DNA of 64,000 nucleotides from Acinetobacter proteolyticus. GTDB taxonomy: Bacteria; Pseudomonadota; Gammaproteobacteria; Pseudomonadales; Moraxellaceae. The notes beneath the pieces were generated by a model. The model was not told the DNA's origin. It ran no database searches and saw nothing but the letters and a program-made list of their open reading frames with translations. The stretch covers positions 2,599,582 to 2,663,581 of the forward strand of contig NZ_KB849179.1 in assembly GCF_000367945.1 (NCBI RefSeq), read 5' to 3'. Shown here in pieces: positions 43,942-52,272 of the stretch; position 1 is the stretch's first letter; each line of letters starts with the position of its first letter. A program made the translations under genes and the position numbers.

Positions 43942-45561
43942 ATGATTCCGCATGTTACACGGTTACTCGAACTCTGGCGTATTGCAGCACACTATCGCCT
44001 TGACACCTTGTTCCCTGCGGAAGAATTACCAGTAAAAGCACGCCATGCATTAAACCTGATTAAACTGCATCCTGCGGCTTGGTCGAGTCGTGAAAAAAAG
44101 AATCCGCTTAAGCTGAAAGAAGCCTTAGAGGATATGGGTCCCTTAGCAATTAAGCTCGGCCAATTGTTATCTACACGTCGTGATTTGATTCCGCCAGAAG
44201 TATTATCACAACTGGTGTTATTGCAAGATCGCGTCAAACCCTATGACACTCAGCTAGCAAAACAGCGCATTCAGGAATCACTCAAAGCGGATGTTGCGAC
44301 CTTATTCTCACGTTTTGATGAGCAACCATTAGCAGCGGCTTCAATTGCCCAAGTGCATACCGCCGCTTTGCATGATGGCCGTGAAGTGGTGGTAAAAGTC
44401 ACACGTCCCGATATTCGCAGTCAAATTTTGCAAGATTTTGAAATTTTGGCATGGTTGGGGGATTGGCTGGAAAATCGTTTAGAAGCAGCGCGTGCGTTAC
44501 ACCTGACGGAAATTATTCAGGACTATCGCCAAATCATTTTAAATGAACTTGATCTGAGTCTGGAAGCTGACAATACCCGTCGTATGCGTCACTACTTTAC
44601 CGGTTCAAGCATGATGTATGTGCCAGAAGTCTATATGGACAGTAAAGATGTGATGGTGGCTGAGCGCATCACTGGGGTCCCGATTTCAGATACGGCCACT
44701 TTTGATCGTTTAGGCATGGATCGTGCGGATCTGGCAGAAAAAGGTTTAACCATCTTCTTCACCCAAGTGTTCCGTGACAACTTCTTCCATGCTGACATGC
44801 ATCCCGGCAATGTCTTTGTCGAGACCATTAATCCAAGCAATCCACGCTTTATTGCCTTGGACTGCGCTATCATGGGTGAATTGTCTAAGCATGACCAAAT
44901 GACAGTTGCACGTATGCTGCTTGCGGTAATGAACAGCAACTTTATGCAACTGATTCAGATTGTGCATCAAGCAGGCTGGATTCCACCTGGCACAGATCAA
45001 GATGCATTATCACGCGAAATGCGCCGTACTGTTGGCCCAATGGTTTCTAAACCGATGGACCAACTTGATTTCGCAGGCATTTTGATTCAAGTGATGGATA
45101 TTGCCCGCCGTTTCCATTTGGAAATTCCACCGCAACTCATGTTGTTACTCAAAACACTGGTGCACGTGGAAGGCCTTGGCACGGATCTTTATCCGCAATT
45201 GGACATCTGGAAACTGGCAAAACCGATTCTCACCGAATGGGTCAAAGCCAATATGAATCCAGTCAAAAATATGAAAGAACTGGGCCAGCAAATTCCGGAC
45301 CTATTACTGGGTGCTCAAGATATTCCAAGCCTGTTGATTGACAGCTTAAATGGTTTAAAAAATCAATCGGCTTGGCACGATAAGCAACTGCGTGAAATTC
45401 AACAAATGCGTTTGCAAATGCAACAGCAGCAACGTCGTAGTTGGATGTTTGGTAGCAGCATGTTAATTTTGTTGACCATCGCCATTATCACGCCATGGTT
45501 TATCTCAGTCATTCTGATTGTGCTAAGTAGTTTGATTGCATTGTGGCGCATCGCCAAATAA
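43942..45561 (+). CDS. ubiB: Ubiquinone biosynthesis atypical kinase/ATPase UbiB
   Basis: This is a member of the ABC1/COQ8 family required for ubiquinone synthesis. It shows the K-x-G-Q motif in G-P-L-A-I-K-L-G-Q-L-L-S-T-R-R-D-L, the Ala-rich nucleotide loop A-A-A-S-I-A-Q-V-H, F-F-H-A-D-M-H-P-G-N as catalytic loop and L-D-C-A-I-M-G in the DFG position. Two membrane helices close the protein (about 498-535), anchoring it in the inner membrane. At 539 residues it is full length. It is the last gene of the operon; a terminator follows. Confidence 0.95.
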   Translation: MIPHVTRLLELWRIAAHYRLDTLFPAEELPVKARHALNLIKLHPAAWSSREKKNPLKLKEALEDMGPLAIKLGQLLSTRRDLIPPEVLSQLVLLQDRVKPYDTQLAKQRIQESLKADVATLFSRFDEQPLAAASIAQVHTAALHDGREVVVKVTRPDIRSQILQDFEILAWLGDWLENRLEAARALHLTEIIQDYRQIILNELDLSLEADNTRRMRHYFTGSSMMYVPEVYMDSKDVMVAERITGVPISDTATFDRLGMDRADLAEKGLTIFFTQVFRDNFFHADMHPGNVFVETINPSNPRFIALDCAIMGELSKHDQMTVARMLLAVMNSNFMQLIQIVHQAGWIPPGTDQDALSREMRRTVGPMVSKPMDQLDFAGILIQVMDIARRFHLEIPPQLMLLLKTLVHVEGLGTDLYPQLDIWKLAKPILTEWVKANMNPVKNMKELGQQIPDLLLGAQDIPSLLIDSLNGLKNQSAWHDKQLREIQQMRLQMQQQQRRSWMFGSSMLILLTIAIITPWFISVILIVLSSLIALWRIAK

Positions 45562-45575
45562 GCATCTATGCATGC

Positions 45576-45607
45576 AAAGGCCGTATCCATCGATACGGCC
45601 TTTGCTT
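45576..45607 (+). terminator. Rho-independent terminator after ubiB
   Basis: GGCCGTATC (45579-45587) pairs with GATACGGCC (45592-45600), followed by TTTGCTTTT. Confidence 0.88.
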
Positions 45608-45795
45608 TTATGCAGTTGAAGTTCTTTAACTTTAACCCTTAACACCTTCTGCAACCTAAGCCAAACATACATTTTAGGCAATACTTACATCCATAAAAGG
45701 CCATCCTTCCACAAAGACTTTTCATCCTTGCATAGATAGACGATGATCTGCTCGATATTGAGGTGCATCAGCACAAATTTTAAAGGAAGAGAAGC

Positions 45796-46395
45796 GTGAG
45801 GTTAAAAAATAGCATCTATAACTATGGCTCCATTGCAAAATGGCTACATTGGACAACCGCCTTACTTTTTCTACTCGCCTATTGCAGTGTTTATTATCGC
45901 CAATGGTTTACCGAGAAAGGAACGCCTGAGAACTGGACTGCCTTACAGCTCCATCTTTCCGTCGGTATCAGCATTGCCGTGATTATTAGTCTGCGCATTA
46001 TCTGGCGTTTGACCAATCCACAACCCCATTTAGAATCTGCCAGCCCCTTGGCAAACTTTGCCGCGCATACAGGACATTTTGCCCTATATGCCATCATGAT
46101 CATTGCCCCGCTCACAGGCTATTTAGGCACAGGCGTCAATACTGAGTTTTTGTTCTTGTTTGAGATTCCGAAATTTGAACATACCGCTCTGTTCCAAAGC
46201 TGGGTGGCACAAGGTATGGGTCTAAGTTTTGAACAGTTCGAGAAACCAATTGATTTTATTCATAAGCAAGTTCTTGGAAAATGGCTGATTTGGATGCTGA
46301 TTTTAGGGCATGCAGGTGCGGCACTTTATCATCACTATGTTAAAAAAGATCGGACTCTGATCAAGATGACCACAGGCAAAGATCAGTTAAAATAA
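45796..46395 (+). CDS. Cytochrome b561 family protein
   Basis: This 199-residue protein has four membrane helices (about 13-32, 53-73, 90-112, 155-180). Histidines suited to bind two hemes b lie in W-L-H-W-T-T, Q-L-H-L-S-V, H-T-G-H-F-A-L-Y and L-G-H-A-G-A-A-L-Y-H-H. Bacterial b561 proteins move electrons between quinol and periplasmic acceptors; E. coli CybB oxidises superoxide. The start is GTG with GGAAGAG upstream. It appears monocistronic. Confidence 0.88.
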   Translation: MRLKNSIYNYGSIAKWLHWTTALLFLLAYCSVYYRQWFTEKGTPENWTALQLHLSVGISIAVIISLRIIWRLTNPQPHLESASPLANFAAHTGHFALYAIMIIAPLTGYLGTGVNTEFLFLFEIPKFEHTALFQSWVAQGMGLSFEQFEKPIDFIHKQVLGKWLIWMLILGHAGAALYHHYVKKDRTLIKMTTGKDQLK

Positions 46396-46483
46396 TCCGA
46401 TCTGAGATTCACTCCATGCCAGTAAGATGATCATAGGCCTTATAGCGCGCTAGATTTTATTTAAAAAAATCACTGAGATCAGT

Positions 46484-46507
46484 TAAGATCATGACTGACT
46501 GATCTTA
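46484..46507. promoter_or_regulatory. 7-bp-arm palindrome before the FAD monooxygenase gene
   Basis: TAAGATC (46484-46490) and GATCTTA (46501-46507) flank 10 nt, 24 bp before the ATG at 46531. It may be an operator or a leader hairpin. Confidence 0.35.
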
Positions 46508-46530
46508 TAACCACCTTAAAAGAACAAATA

Positions 46531-47847
46531 ATGAAAACACCTCATTTCGCCATTGTTGGTGCTGGCACAGCAGGATTGGCAACCGCAATCCTGCTTGCAC
46601 GTACAGGCAATCGTGTCACTATTTTTGAACAAGCGGATCAACTTTCCCCCGTCGGTGCTGGTTTATTATTACAGCCTGCGGGCTTGGCCGTGTTTGAGCA
46701 TCTCGGTGTGCTTGAGCATGCTTTAAAGTTGGGTGCCAAAGTCACAGGATTGGAAGGCCAACTTCCCAATAAAAGACTCTTGGTGAATAGTCACTATCAT
46801 CAAGCAGGCAGCAATCTCTATGGTCTCGGTATTCATCGAGCCACCTTATGTCATGTGTTGACTCACAAACTGGCTGAATATGCCAGTCATGTGACTTGGA
46901 AAATGGGGCACAGCATTGAGCAAATTCAAGAAACCAGCCATGAAATTCGCCTCTTTGGTACTGACCAACAACACAAGTTTGATGCAAGTTTCGATGCCGT
47001 TTTGATTGCCAATGGCGCGCGCAGTCAACTCCGCCCCAAAGCGTGGGTGAAAGTTGATCAGGCTTATCCATGGGGTGCGGCATGGAGTATCGTGACTGAA
47101 TGTCCAACACTCGACCCTGAAATTTTGCATCAGTTTTATGATCGTTCCAAAATCATGATGGGCGTGTTGCCTACGGGTGCTATACCGACAGCACCTCAGC
47201 AACGACTGTCGAGTGTGTTCTGGAGTTTACCAAGCTCGCAACTACAATCATTCTTAAAAAATGAGTCAGCAACACAACAATGGTTAAAGCAAGTGGCTGA
47301 TCGCTGGCCTGATGTGGCAGAATGGCTCAAACAACTGTTGTCGAATCAACAACATCAACCACAATGGTTGTCTGCGCAATATCGGGATGTGGTGATGTCT
47401 CAATTCGGACAAGGGAGAATCGGGGTGATCGGTGATGCGGCCCATGCCATGAGTCCACAACTCGGTCAAGGCGCCAATATGGCTTTGCTGGATGCTTGGG
47501 CCTTTTCACAGTCACTACACGCAGCAAAACAAAATCAGCAAATTGATTGGTCAGCCCTGTGGCAGCACTATCATCAACAGCGTCGTTCTTCGACCCAGTT
47601 CTATCAGTTTTTAAGTCGTCTACTCACGCCACTGTATCAATCAGACCATTGGTGGGCGGGTAGTCTACGTGACCTGATCTTCCCATGGATGTATCAAATC
47701 CCCTATTTTCGGAAAGAAATGGCAATCACGATTTCAGGCTTAAAAACAGGACTGTTTCAGCAACTTGATTATCAACATGTGGCGCAATATGCTGAGAAAG
47801 ATCAGGCCTTCAATACTAAAACACAATCTCTACCTGAATATGAATAA
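46531..47847 (+). CDS. FAD-dependent monooxygenase (UbiH/salicylate hydroxylase-like)
   Basis: This 438-residue flavoprotein has the N-terminal G-A-G-T-A-G-L-A-T-A FAD motif at residues 10-19, E-Q-A-D-Q-L-S-P-V-G-A-G near 34, and the second FAD motif G-V-I-G-D-A-A-H-A-M-S-P-Q-L-G-Q-G-A-N near 298. It belongs to the class A aromatic hydroxylases. The Q-L-G-Q-G-A-N ending resembles salicylate/hydroxybenzoate-type enzymes more than UbiH/UbiF, so the substrate is open. A VOC-family gene follows after 12 bp and may be functionally linked. Confidence 0.82.
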   Translation: MKTPHFAIVGAGTAGLATAILLARTGNRVTIFEQADQLSPVGAGLLLQPAGLAVFEHLGVLEHALKLGAKVTGLEGQLPNKRLLVNSHYHQAGSNLYGLGIHRATLCHVLTHKLAEYASHVTWKMGHSIEQIQETSHEIRLFGTDQQHKFDASFDAVLIANGARSQLRPKAWVKVDQAYPWGAAWSIVTECPTLDPEILHQFYDRSKIMMGVLPTGAIPTAPQQRLSSVFWSLPSSQLQSFLKNESATQQWLKQVADRWPDVAEWLKQLLSNQQHQPQWLSAQYRDVVMSQFGQGRIGVIGDAAHAMSPQLGQGANMALLDAWAFSQSLHAAKQNQQIDWSALWQHYHQQRRSSTQFYQFLSRLLTPLYQSDHWWAGSLRDLIFPWMYQIPYFRKEMAITISGLKTGLFQQLDYQHVAQYAEKDQAFNTKTQSLPEYE

Positions 47848-48240
<393 letters not shown>

Positions 48241-48331
48241 TGCGCTATCCCTGACTTTTTACCCCACAAGCATAGCCAACCCATGTCACAAACGCTACAC
48301 TAACGGCTTTCCACTCAATGGATTTTCACTC

Positions 48332-49099
48332 ATGTCAAACTGGTTAGATGAAGTTAAATTTGATTCCAATGGTCTTGTTCCTGCCATTGCACAACATCAT
48401 CAAACTGGTCGAGTGTTAATGGTTGCGTGGATGAATCGTGAGGCTTTACAACTGACTGCTGAAAAAAATCAGGCCGTATATTACTCGCGTTCACGTCAAA
48501 AACTCTGGCACAAAGGCGAAGAATCAGGGCACTTTCAAACCGTGCACGAAATTCGTCTCGATTGTGATGCCGATGTGATTATTCTACAGATTGAACAACA
48601 TGGCGGCATTGCCTGCCATACGGGTCGTGAGTCTTGCTTCTACCGAAAACTCACTCCACAAGGTTGGGAAATTGTTGATGCTCAACTCAAAGATCCAACC
48701 GCTATTTATGGTGCATCGGCAAAAGTTGAAGCACACGATCATGGCCAAACTGAGCAAGTGGATGTGCTGAGCTATTTAGGCCGTTTAATGCAACAGCGTA
48801 AAACAGCAGAAGCGGATAGCTCTTATATTGCCAGCCTATATAAAAAAGGCCTCAATAAAATTTTAGAAAAAGTCGGCGAAGAAAGTGTAGAAACTATCAT
48901 CGCTGCGAAAGACTATGCCGTGCTTGCTTCACTGGAAAATAAACACGACCTAATATATGAAGTGGCTGATCTATGGTTCCACAGTATTGTGATGTTGGGT
49001 TATTTTGATCTAGACCCACAAGTGGTACTGGATGAGCTCGCTCGTCGTCAAGGTTTATCGGGTTTAATTGAAAAAGCCAACCGTAGTCAAGAAGCGTAA
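48332..49099 (+). CDS. hisI: Bifunctional phosphoribosyl-AMP cyclohydrolase / phosphoribosyl-ATP pyrophosphatase
   Basis: This enzyme catalyses the second and third steps of histidine synthesis. Residues 1-120 are the HisI domain with V-A-W-M-N-R-E-A-L near 35 and the metal-binding D-C-D-A-D and H-T-G-R-E-S-C-F-Y motifs; 145-255 are the HisE domain with [15 protein letters not shown] and [10 protein letters not shown] chose the ATG at 48332, which begins [10 protein letters not shown]; the longer frame from 48218 overlaps the VOC stop and adds unrelated residues. The helicase gene starts 10 bp after its stop. Confidence 0.93.
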   Translation: MSNWLDEVKFDSNGLVPAIAQHHQTGRVLMVAWMNREALQLTAEKNQAVYYSRSRQKLWHKGEESGHFQTVHEIRLDCDADVIILQIEQHGGIACHTGRESCFYRKLTPQGWEIVDAQLKDPTAIYGASAKVEAHDHGQTEQVDVLSYLGRLMQQRKTAEADSSYIASLYKKGLNKILEKVGEESVETIIAAKDYAVLASLENKHDLIYEVADLWFHSIVMLGYFDLDPQVVLDELARRQGLSGLIEKANRSQEA

Positions 49100-49108
49100 G
49101 CAGAGCCT

Positions 49109-50611
49109 GTGTCAAATATAGAGAAACCCAAAGCCACCTATGAGCAAGCCATTGCCATAGACAATGCTCGTCTCGGTCAATCCTTTAAAGTGATTGCTTA
49201 TGCTGGCACAGGTAAAACTACTACTTTGCAGATGATCAGTGATGCCATGCCTGAACGGCGCGGTATGTATTTGGCATTTAACAAAGCGATTGCTGCTGAA
49301 GCTCAGAACAAGTTTCATGGCAATGTGAATTGCCGTACCTTTCATTCACTCGCTTTTCGTAGTGCACCGCGTGGCGTGACCGATAAATTACGCTTACCGC
49401 GTCTTAGCCCCAGCTTTATTGCTAAAGAATATCGACTAGAACCGATTACACTCCGTCGTCTCATGGGCGGGCGTTATGAAAAATATGTATTGATGCCGAG
49501 CCGTTTGGCCAGTCTGGTTGCCAATGCGGTCAGCTACTTCTGTTCAACCAGTTCACAATACCCTGCACCTCGCCATATTCAAGCGCCGAGCTGGTTACAT
49601 CTGGACGATATCGACGCCTTGCAACAGCATCTCTACCCTGCGGTGGAACGACGTTGGCTGGAATCGATTGATCCGAATCACCAAGCAGGTATCGGTCATG
49701 ATATTTACCTCAAACTATGGGCTTTATCTGAACCGAATATCCCTGCCGACTATGTGCTGTTTGATGAGGCGCAAGATGCCGATCCATTGATGCTTGGTAT
49801 TTTACTGCGTCAAAAAAGCACCCAAGTCATTTATGTTGGTGATGCACACCAACAAATTTACGCATGGCGTGGAGCAATCAATGCCATGCAACAAATGCCA
49901 TTGCCTGAAAGTCGTTTAACCACCTCTTTCCGTTTTGGCGATGCCATTGCAGATGTCGCCAACAGCTTGCTTGGCGCATTAAATGAAACCGTGCCCCTAC
50001 TTGGTAATCCAAACCAGAAATCCAGCGTGGTGAATAAACCGCATACCAAGATGCGTGATGCGATTCTGTGTCGGACCAATGCTCGTGCGATGGAATTACT
50101 GTTGTCAGGTTTGGTGAATGGCGATAAAGTCAGCCTGCAAGCCGATCACCAAAAACTCAGCCGCTTTGTTGATGCAGCGAGTTTACTCAAGCAAGGCAAA
50201 CGTATTACTGATGTGCCAGAACTGGCTTGGTTTAATTCTTGGCATGATGTCCATGAATATTGTGAGACCAATGATGGTAGTGACATCAAACCCTTGGTCA
50301 AACTGGTCGATGATCATGGTACCGATCCTCTGAAAAAGGCACTGGCAAAAATCACCCCGATTGAACAAGCAGACTATGTGATTTCAACCGCGCATAAAGC
50401 CAAAGGTCTGGAATGGAATCGCGTGCATATCGAAGACGATTACCAATTTAAAATAAATGGGCTTGAACATAAAATTACAGATGAAGAGCTAAGATTACTT
50501 TACGTGGCCTGCACGCGTGCTAAAGTAAGTTTAAATATTCACCATTTATACGACTTAATACAACAATTAAAACGGTGCGCTCCCTCAAGTCTTCGTCAGT
50601 CCGCAGGTTAA
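49109..50611 (+). CDS. Compact UvrD-like superfamily 1 helicase
   Basis: At 500 residues this is shorter than UvrD or Rep (670-720) but has all core SF1A motifs: Walker A A-Y-A-G-T-G-K-T (30-37), F-D-E-A-Q-D-A-D, V-G-D-A-H-Q-Q-I-Y-A-W-R-G, T-T-S-F-R-F-G, S-T-A-H-K-A-K-G-L-E-W and L-L-Y-V-A-C-T-R-A-K. The accessory 1B/2B domains must be much reduced. GTG is the likely start. It follows hisI by 10 bp and is followed by an ATPase gene after 24 bp. A role in repair or defence is possible; neither is shown. Confidence 0.8.
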   Translation: MSNIEKPKATYEQAIAIDNARLGQSFKVIAYAGTGKTTTLQMISDAMPERRGMYLAFNKAIAAEAQNKFHGNVNCRTFHSLAFRSAPRGVTDKLRLPRLSPSFIAKEYRLEPITLRRLMGGRYEKYVLMPSRLASLVANAVSYFCSTSSQYPAPRHIQAPSWLHLDDIDALQQHLYPAVERRWLESIDPNHQAGIGHDIYLKLWALSEPNIPADYVLFDEAQDADPLMLGILLRQKSTQVIYVGDAHQQIYAWRGAINAMQQMPLPESRLTTSFRFGDAIADVANSLLGALNETVPLLGNPNQKSSVVNKPHTKMRDAILCRTNARAMELLLSGLVNGDKVSLQADHQKLSRFVDAASLLKQGKRITDVPELAWFNSWHDVHEYCETNDGSDIKPLVKLVDDHGTDPLKKALAKITPIEQADYVISTAHKAKGLEWNRVHIEDDYQFKINGLEHKITDEELRLLYVACTRAKVSLNIHHLYDLIQQLKRCAPSSLRQSAG

Positions 50612-50635
50612 AGCGCTCTTGATTGAGGTCAGCTC

Positions 50636-52018
50636 ATGCAACTTGAATCGGTTCAATTCAAACACATTGGCATGTTTCGGGATTTAAATCTCAAATTTGA
50701 TCCCGAACAACGCCCCATCACCTTGATCCTTGGCGACCAAGCCACAGGCAAAAGCACCATTTTAAAAAATATCTACCAGAGTCTGACCTGGTTTTCTGCA
50801 CGCTACAAAGATATTCGTACCGCAGGTGTGGTGATTGCCGACCAAGATATTATGCTGAATCGCCTGCAGGCCAAGATTCAAATTCAAGTTCGTATGAGCA
50901 ACGAACTCACAGGGACTCTTACCGAGAGTAGTTCATCACAACAAATCGACACTCAAAGCTGTGCATGGAAACTCTACAAAACTTTTAATAGTCAAGGGGT
51001 TGGGATTAGCCAAGTCGAGACCCAACAGCTTGACCAAATGGTCACGCTCTATCAAAAAACAGGGCTACAAGACCCTTTATTCGGTTTGCCTTTGATCGCC
51101 TACTATCCTGCTGAACGCTTCGTGCAAGACATCAATTTACAAAGCAAAAATACCCCAGGAACACTACAAGAAATCTCGGCCTATGATTTGACTGCCGTTC
51201 CCTACACCACCTTTACCCGTTTTTTTGAATGGCTGCGCGAAATCAGCGATGTTGAAAATGCACATTCCGCGCATATCGTTAGACGCCTAATGGGCAACGA
51301 TTTTAATCAACAAAATCAATCTGAAATATTACAGGAATTACAACAAGAACTGATTAATCATCCAAAGCAACTCTCTGCACCCAATCTTTATGCCTTGAAA
51401 AACAGCTTGCATACCGTTTTTCCTGAATTAACTGATATTTATATTCAGTACGTACCAAAACTACAATTGATGGTGCGTTATCACGATCGGTTGATTCCTT
51501 TTCAACAGCTGTCTGCTTCACTTAAAACCTGGATTGCATTAGTTGGAGACATGAGTCGTCGTCTTTGCTTGCTGAATCAGCATTGTTTTAATCCTTGTTT
51601 AGAGGGTGAAGGGATTTTGCTGATCGATCAAATTGACCATCAACTTGATCAAAATAATTGTACGGAAATTTTGGAGCGTCTCCATGAGGCTTTTCCTCGC
51701 CTGCAAATCATCGTCTCAGGCAATCGAGATGCCCTGCTGGAACATGCCTTACATTACCAATGTTTAAAACTGGACCCAACAGGGGTGTATCAACTTAATC
51801 TGGAAGCATCGCAACAACAGCTTTCAAATTTATATCATGGCCTTACCCAGACCGAAACAGTGCATTCCGTTCAGGCCCAAACCTTGCTGCAAGCCGAACC
51901 ATTGACCAGCAAAGTCGATGATTTGTTCCAACAAATTCAGGACTTAAACGAGCAAGAAAAGAACAATTTACTCGACCTGCTCAAGATAGATGATACGCCG
52001 CAAGAAACACCGTTATAA
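50636..52018 (+). CDS. RecF/SMC-like AAA ATPase with altered Walker B
   Basis: This 460-residue ATPase of the AAA_21/RecF-like type has Walker A G-D-Q-A-T-G-K-S-T at 33-41 and a long helical insertion (about 200-290). The signature region reads Q-L-S-A-S-L-K-T-W-I-A-L-V-G-D. Walker B reads G-I-L-L-I-D-Q-I-D with Asp331 and Gln332, where the family usually has D-E; the missing glutamate normally activates water for hydrolysis. No TOPRIM or HNH motif follows. GAGG upstream supports the ATG. It is 24 bp after the helicase gene, with which it is probably cotranscribed. Function is unknown. Confidence 0.75.
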   Translation: MQLESVQFKHIGMFRDLNLKFDPEQRPITLILGDQATGKSTILKNIYQSLTWFSARYKDIRTAGVVIADQDIMLNRLQAKIQIQVRMSNELTGTLTESSSSQQIDTQSCAWKLYKTFNSQGVGISQVETQQLDQMVTLYQKTGLQDPLFGLPLIAYYPAERFVQDINLQSKNTPGTLQEISAYDLTAVPYTTFTRFFEWLREISDVENAHSAHIVRRLMGNDFNQQNQSEILQELQQELINHPKQLSAPNLYALKNSLHTVFPELTDIYIQYVPKLQLMVRYHDRLIPFQQLSASLKTWIALVGDMSRRLCLLNQHCFNPCLEGEGILLIDQIDHQLDQNNCTEILERLHEAFPRLQIIVSGNRDALLEHALHYQCLKLDPTGVYQLNLEASQQQLSNLYHGLTQTETVHSVQAQTLLQAEPLTSKVDDLFQQIQDLNEQEKNNLLDLLKIDDTPQETPL

Positions 52019-52137
52019 AGCTGTATCAAAAAGCAGAAATTGAAATGTTTTCAATCAAATGATGTTGTTTGTTTCATGTAATAACATCAGATTTTTGCTG
52101 CTATTTTATAGTAAAATAAATCGCATTTTTTATTTTC

Positions 52138-52272
52138 AAGTTGTGCAATACAACTTGCTGCCTCCGTTAACTTGATTGGGCTTCAAGATTTAAAGTTTTT
52201 GGTATTCTCTTTGAGTGCCTGTAAGTCTTGAAAGAAAATTCACCCCTTAGGTCTTCGACCTAAATCATCGAC
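52138..52272 (+). promoter_or_regulatory. Structured leader of the mnh operon
   Basis: The 135 bases before mnhA contain three potential hairpins: AAGTTGT-gcaat-ACAACTT (52138-52156); a longer stem CTTCAAGATTTA (52181-52192) with TAAGTCTTGAAAG (52222-52234); and TTAGGTC-ttc-GACCTAA (52247-52263). The third ends 9 bases before the ATG, and the only AGG-like ribosome binding sequence (52249-52251) is inside it. This suggests control of translation of the antiporter operon. I do not recognise a known class. Confidence 0.45.

Noticed and set aside
49109..52018. Gabija (GajA-GajB) defence system
   Set aside because: The helicase fits GajB loosely, but the ATPase shows no TOPRIM nuclease motif and the gene order is reversed, so I do not name it Gabija.
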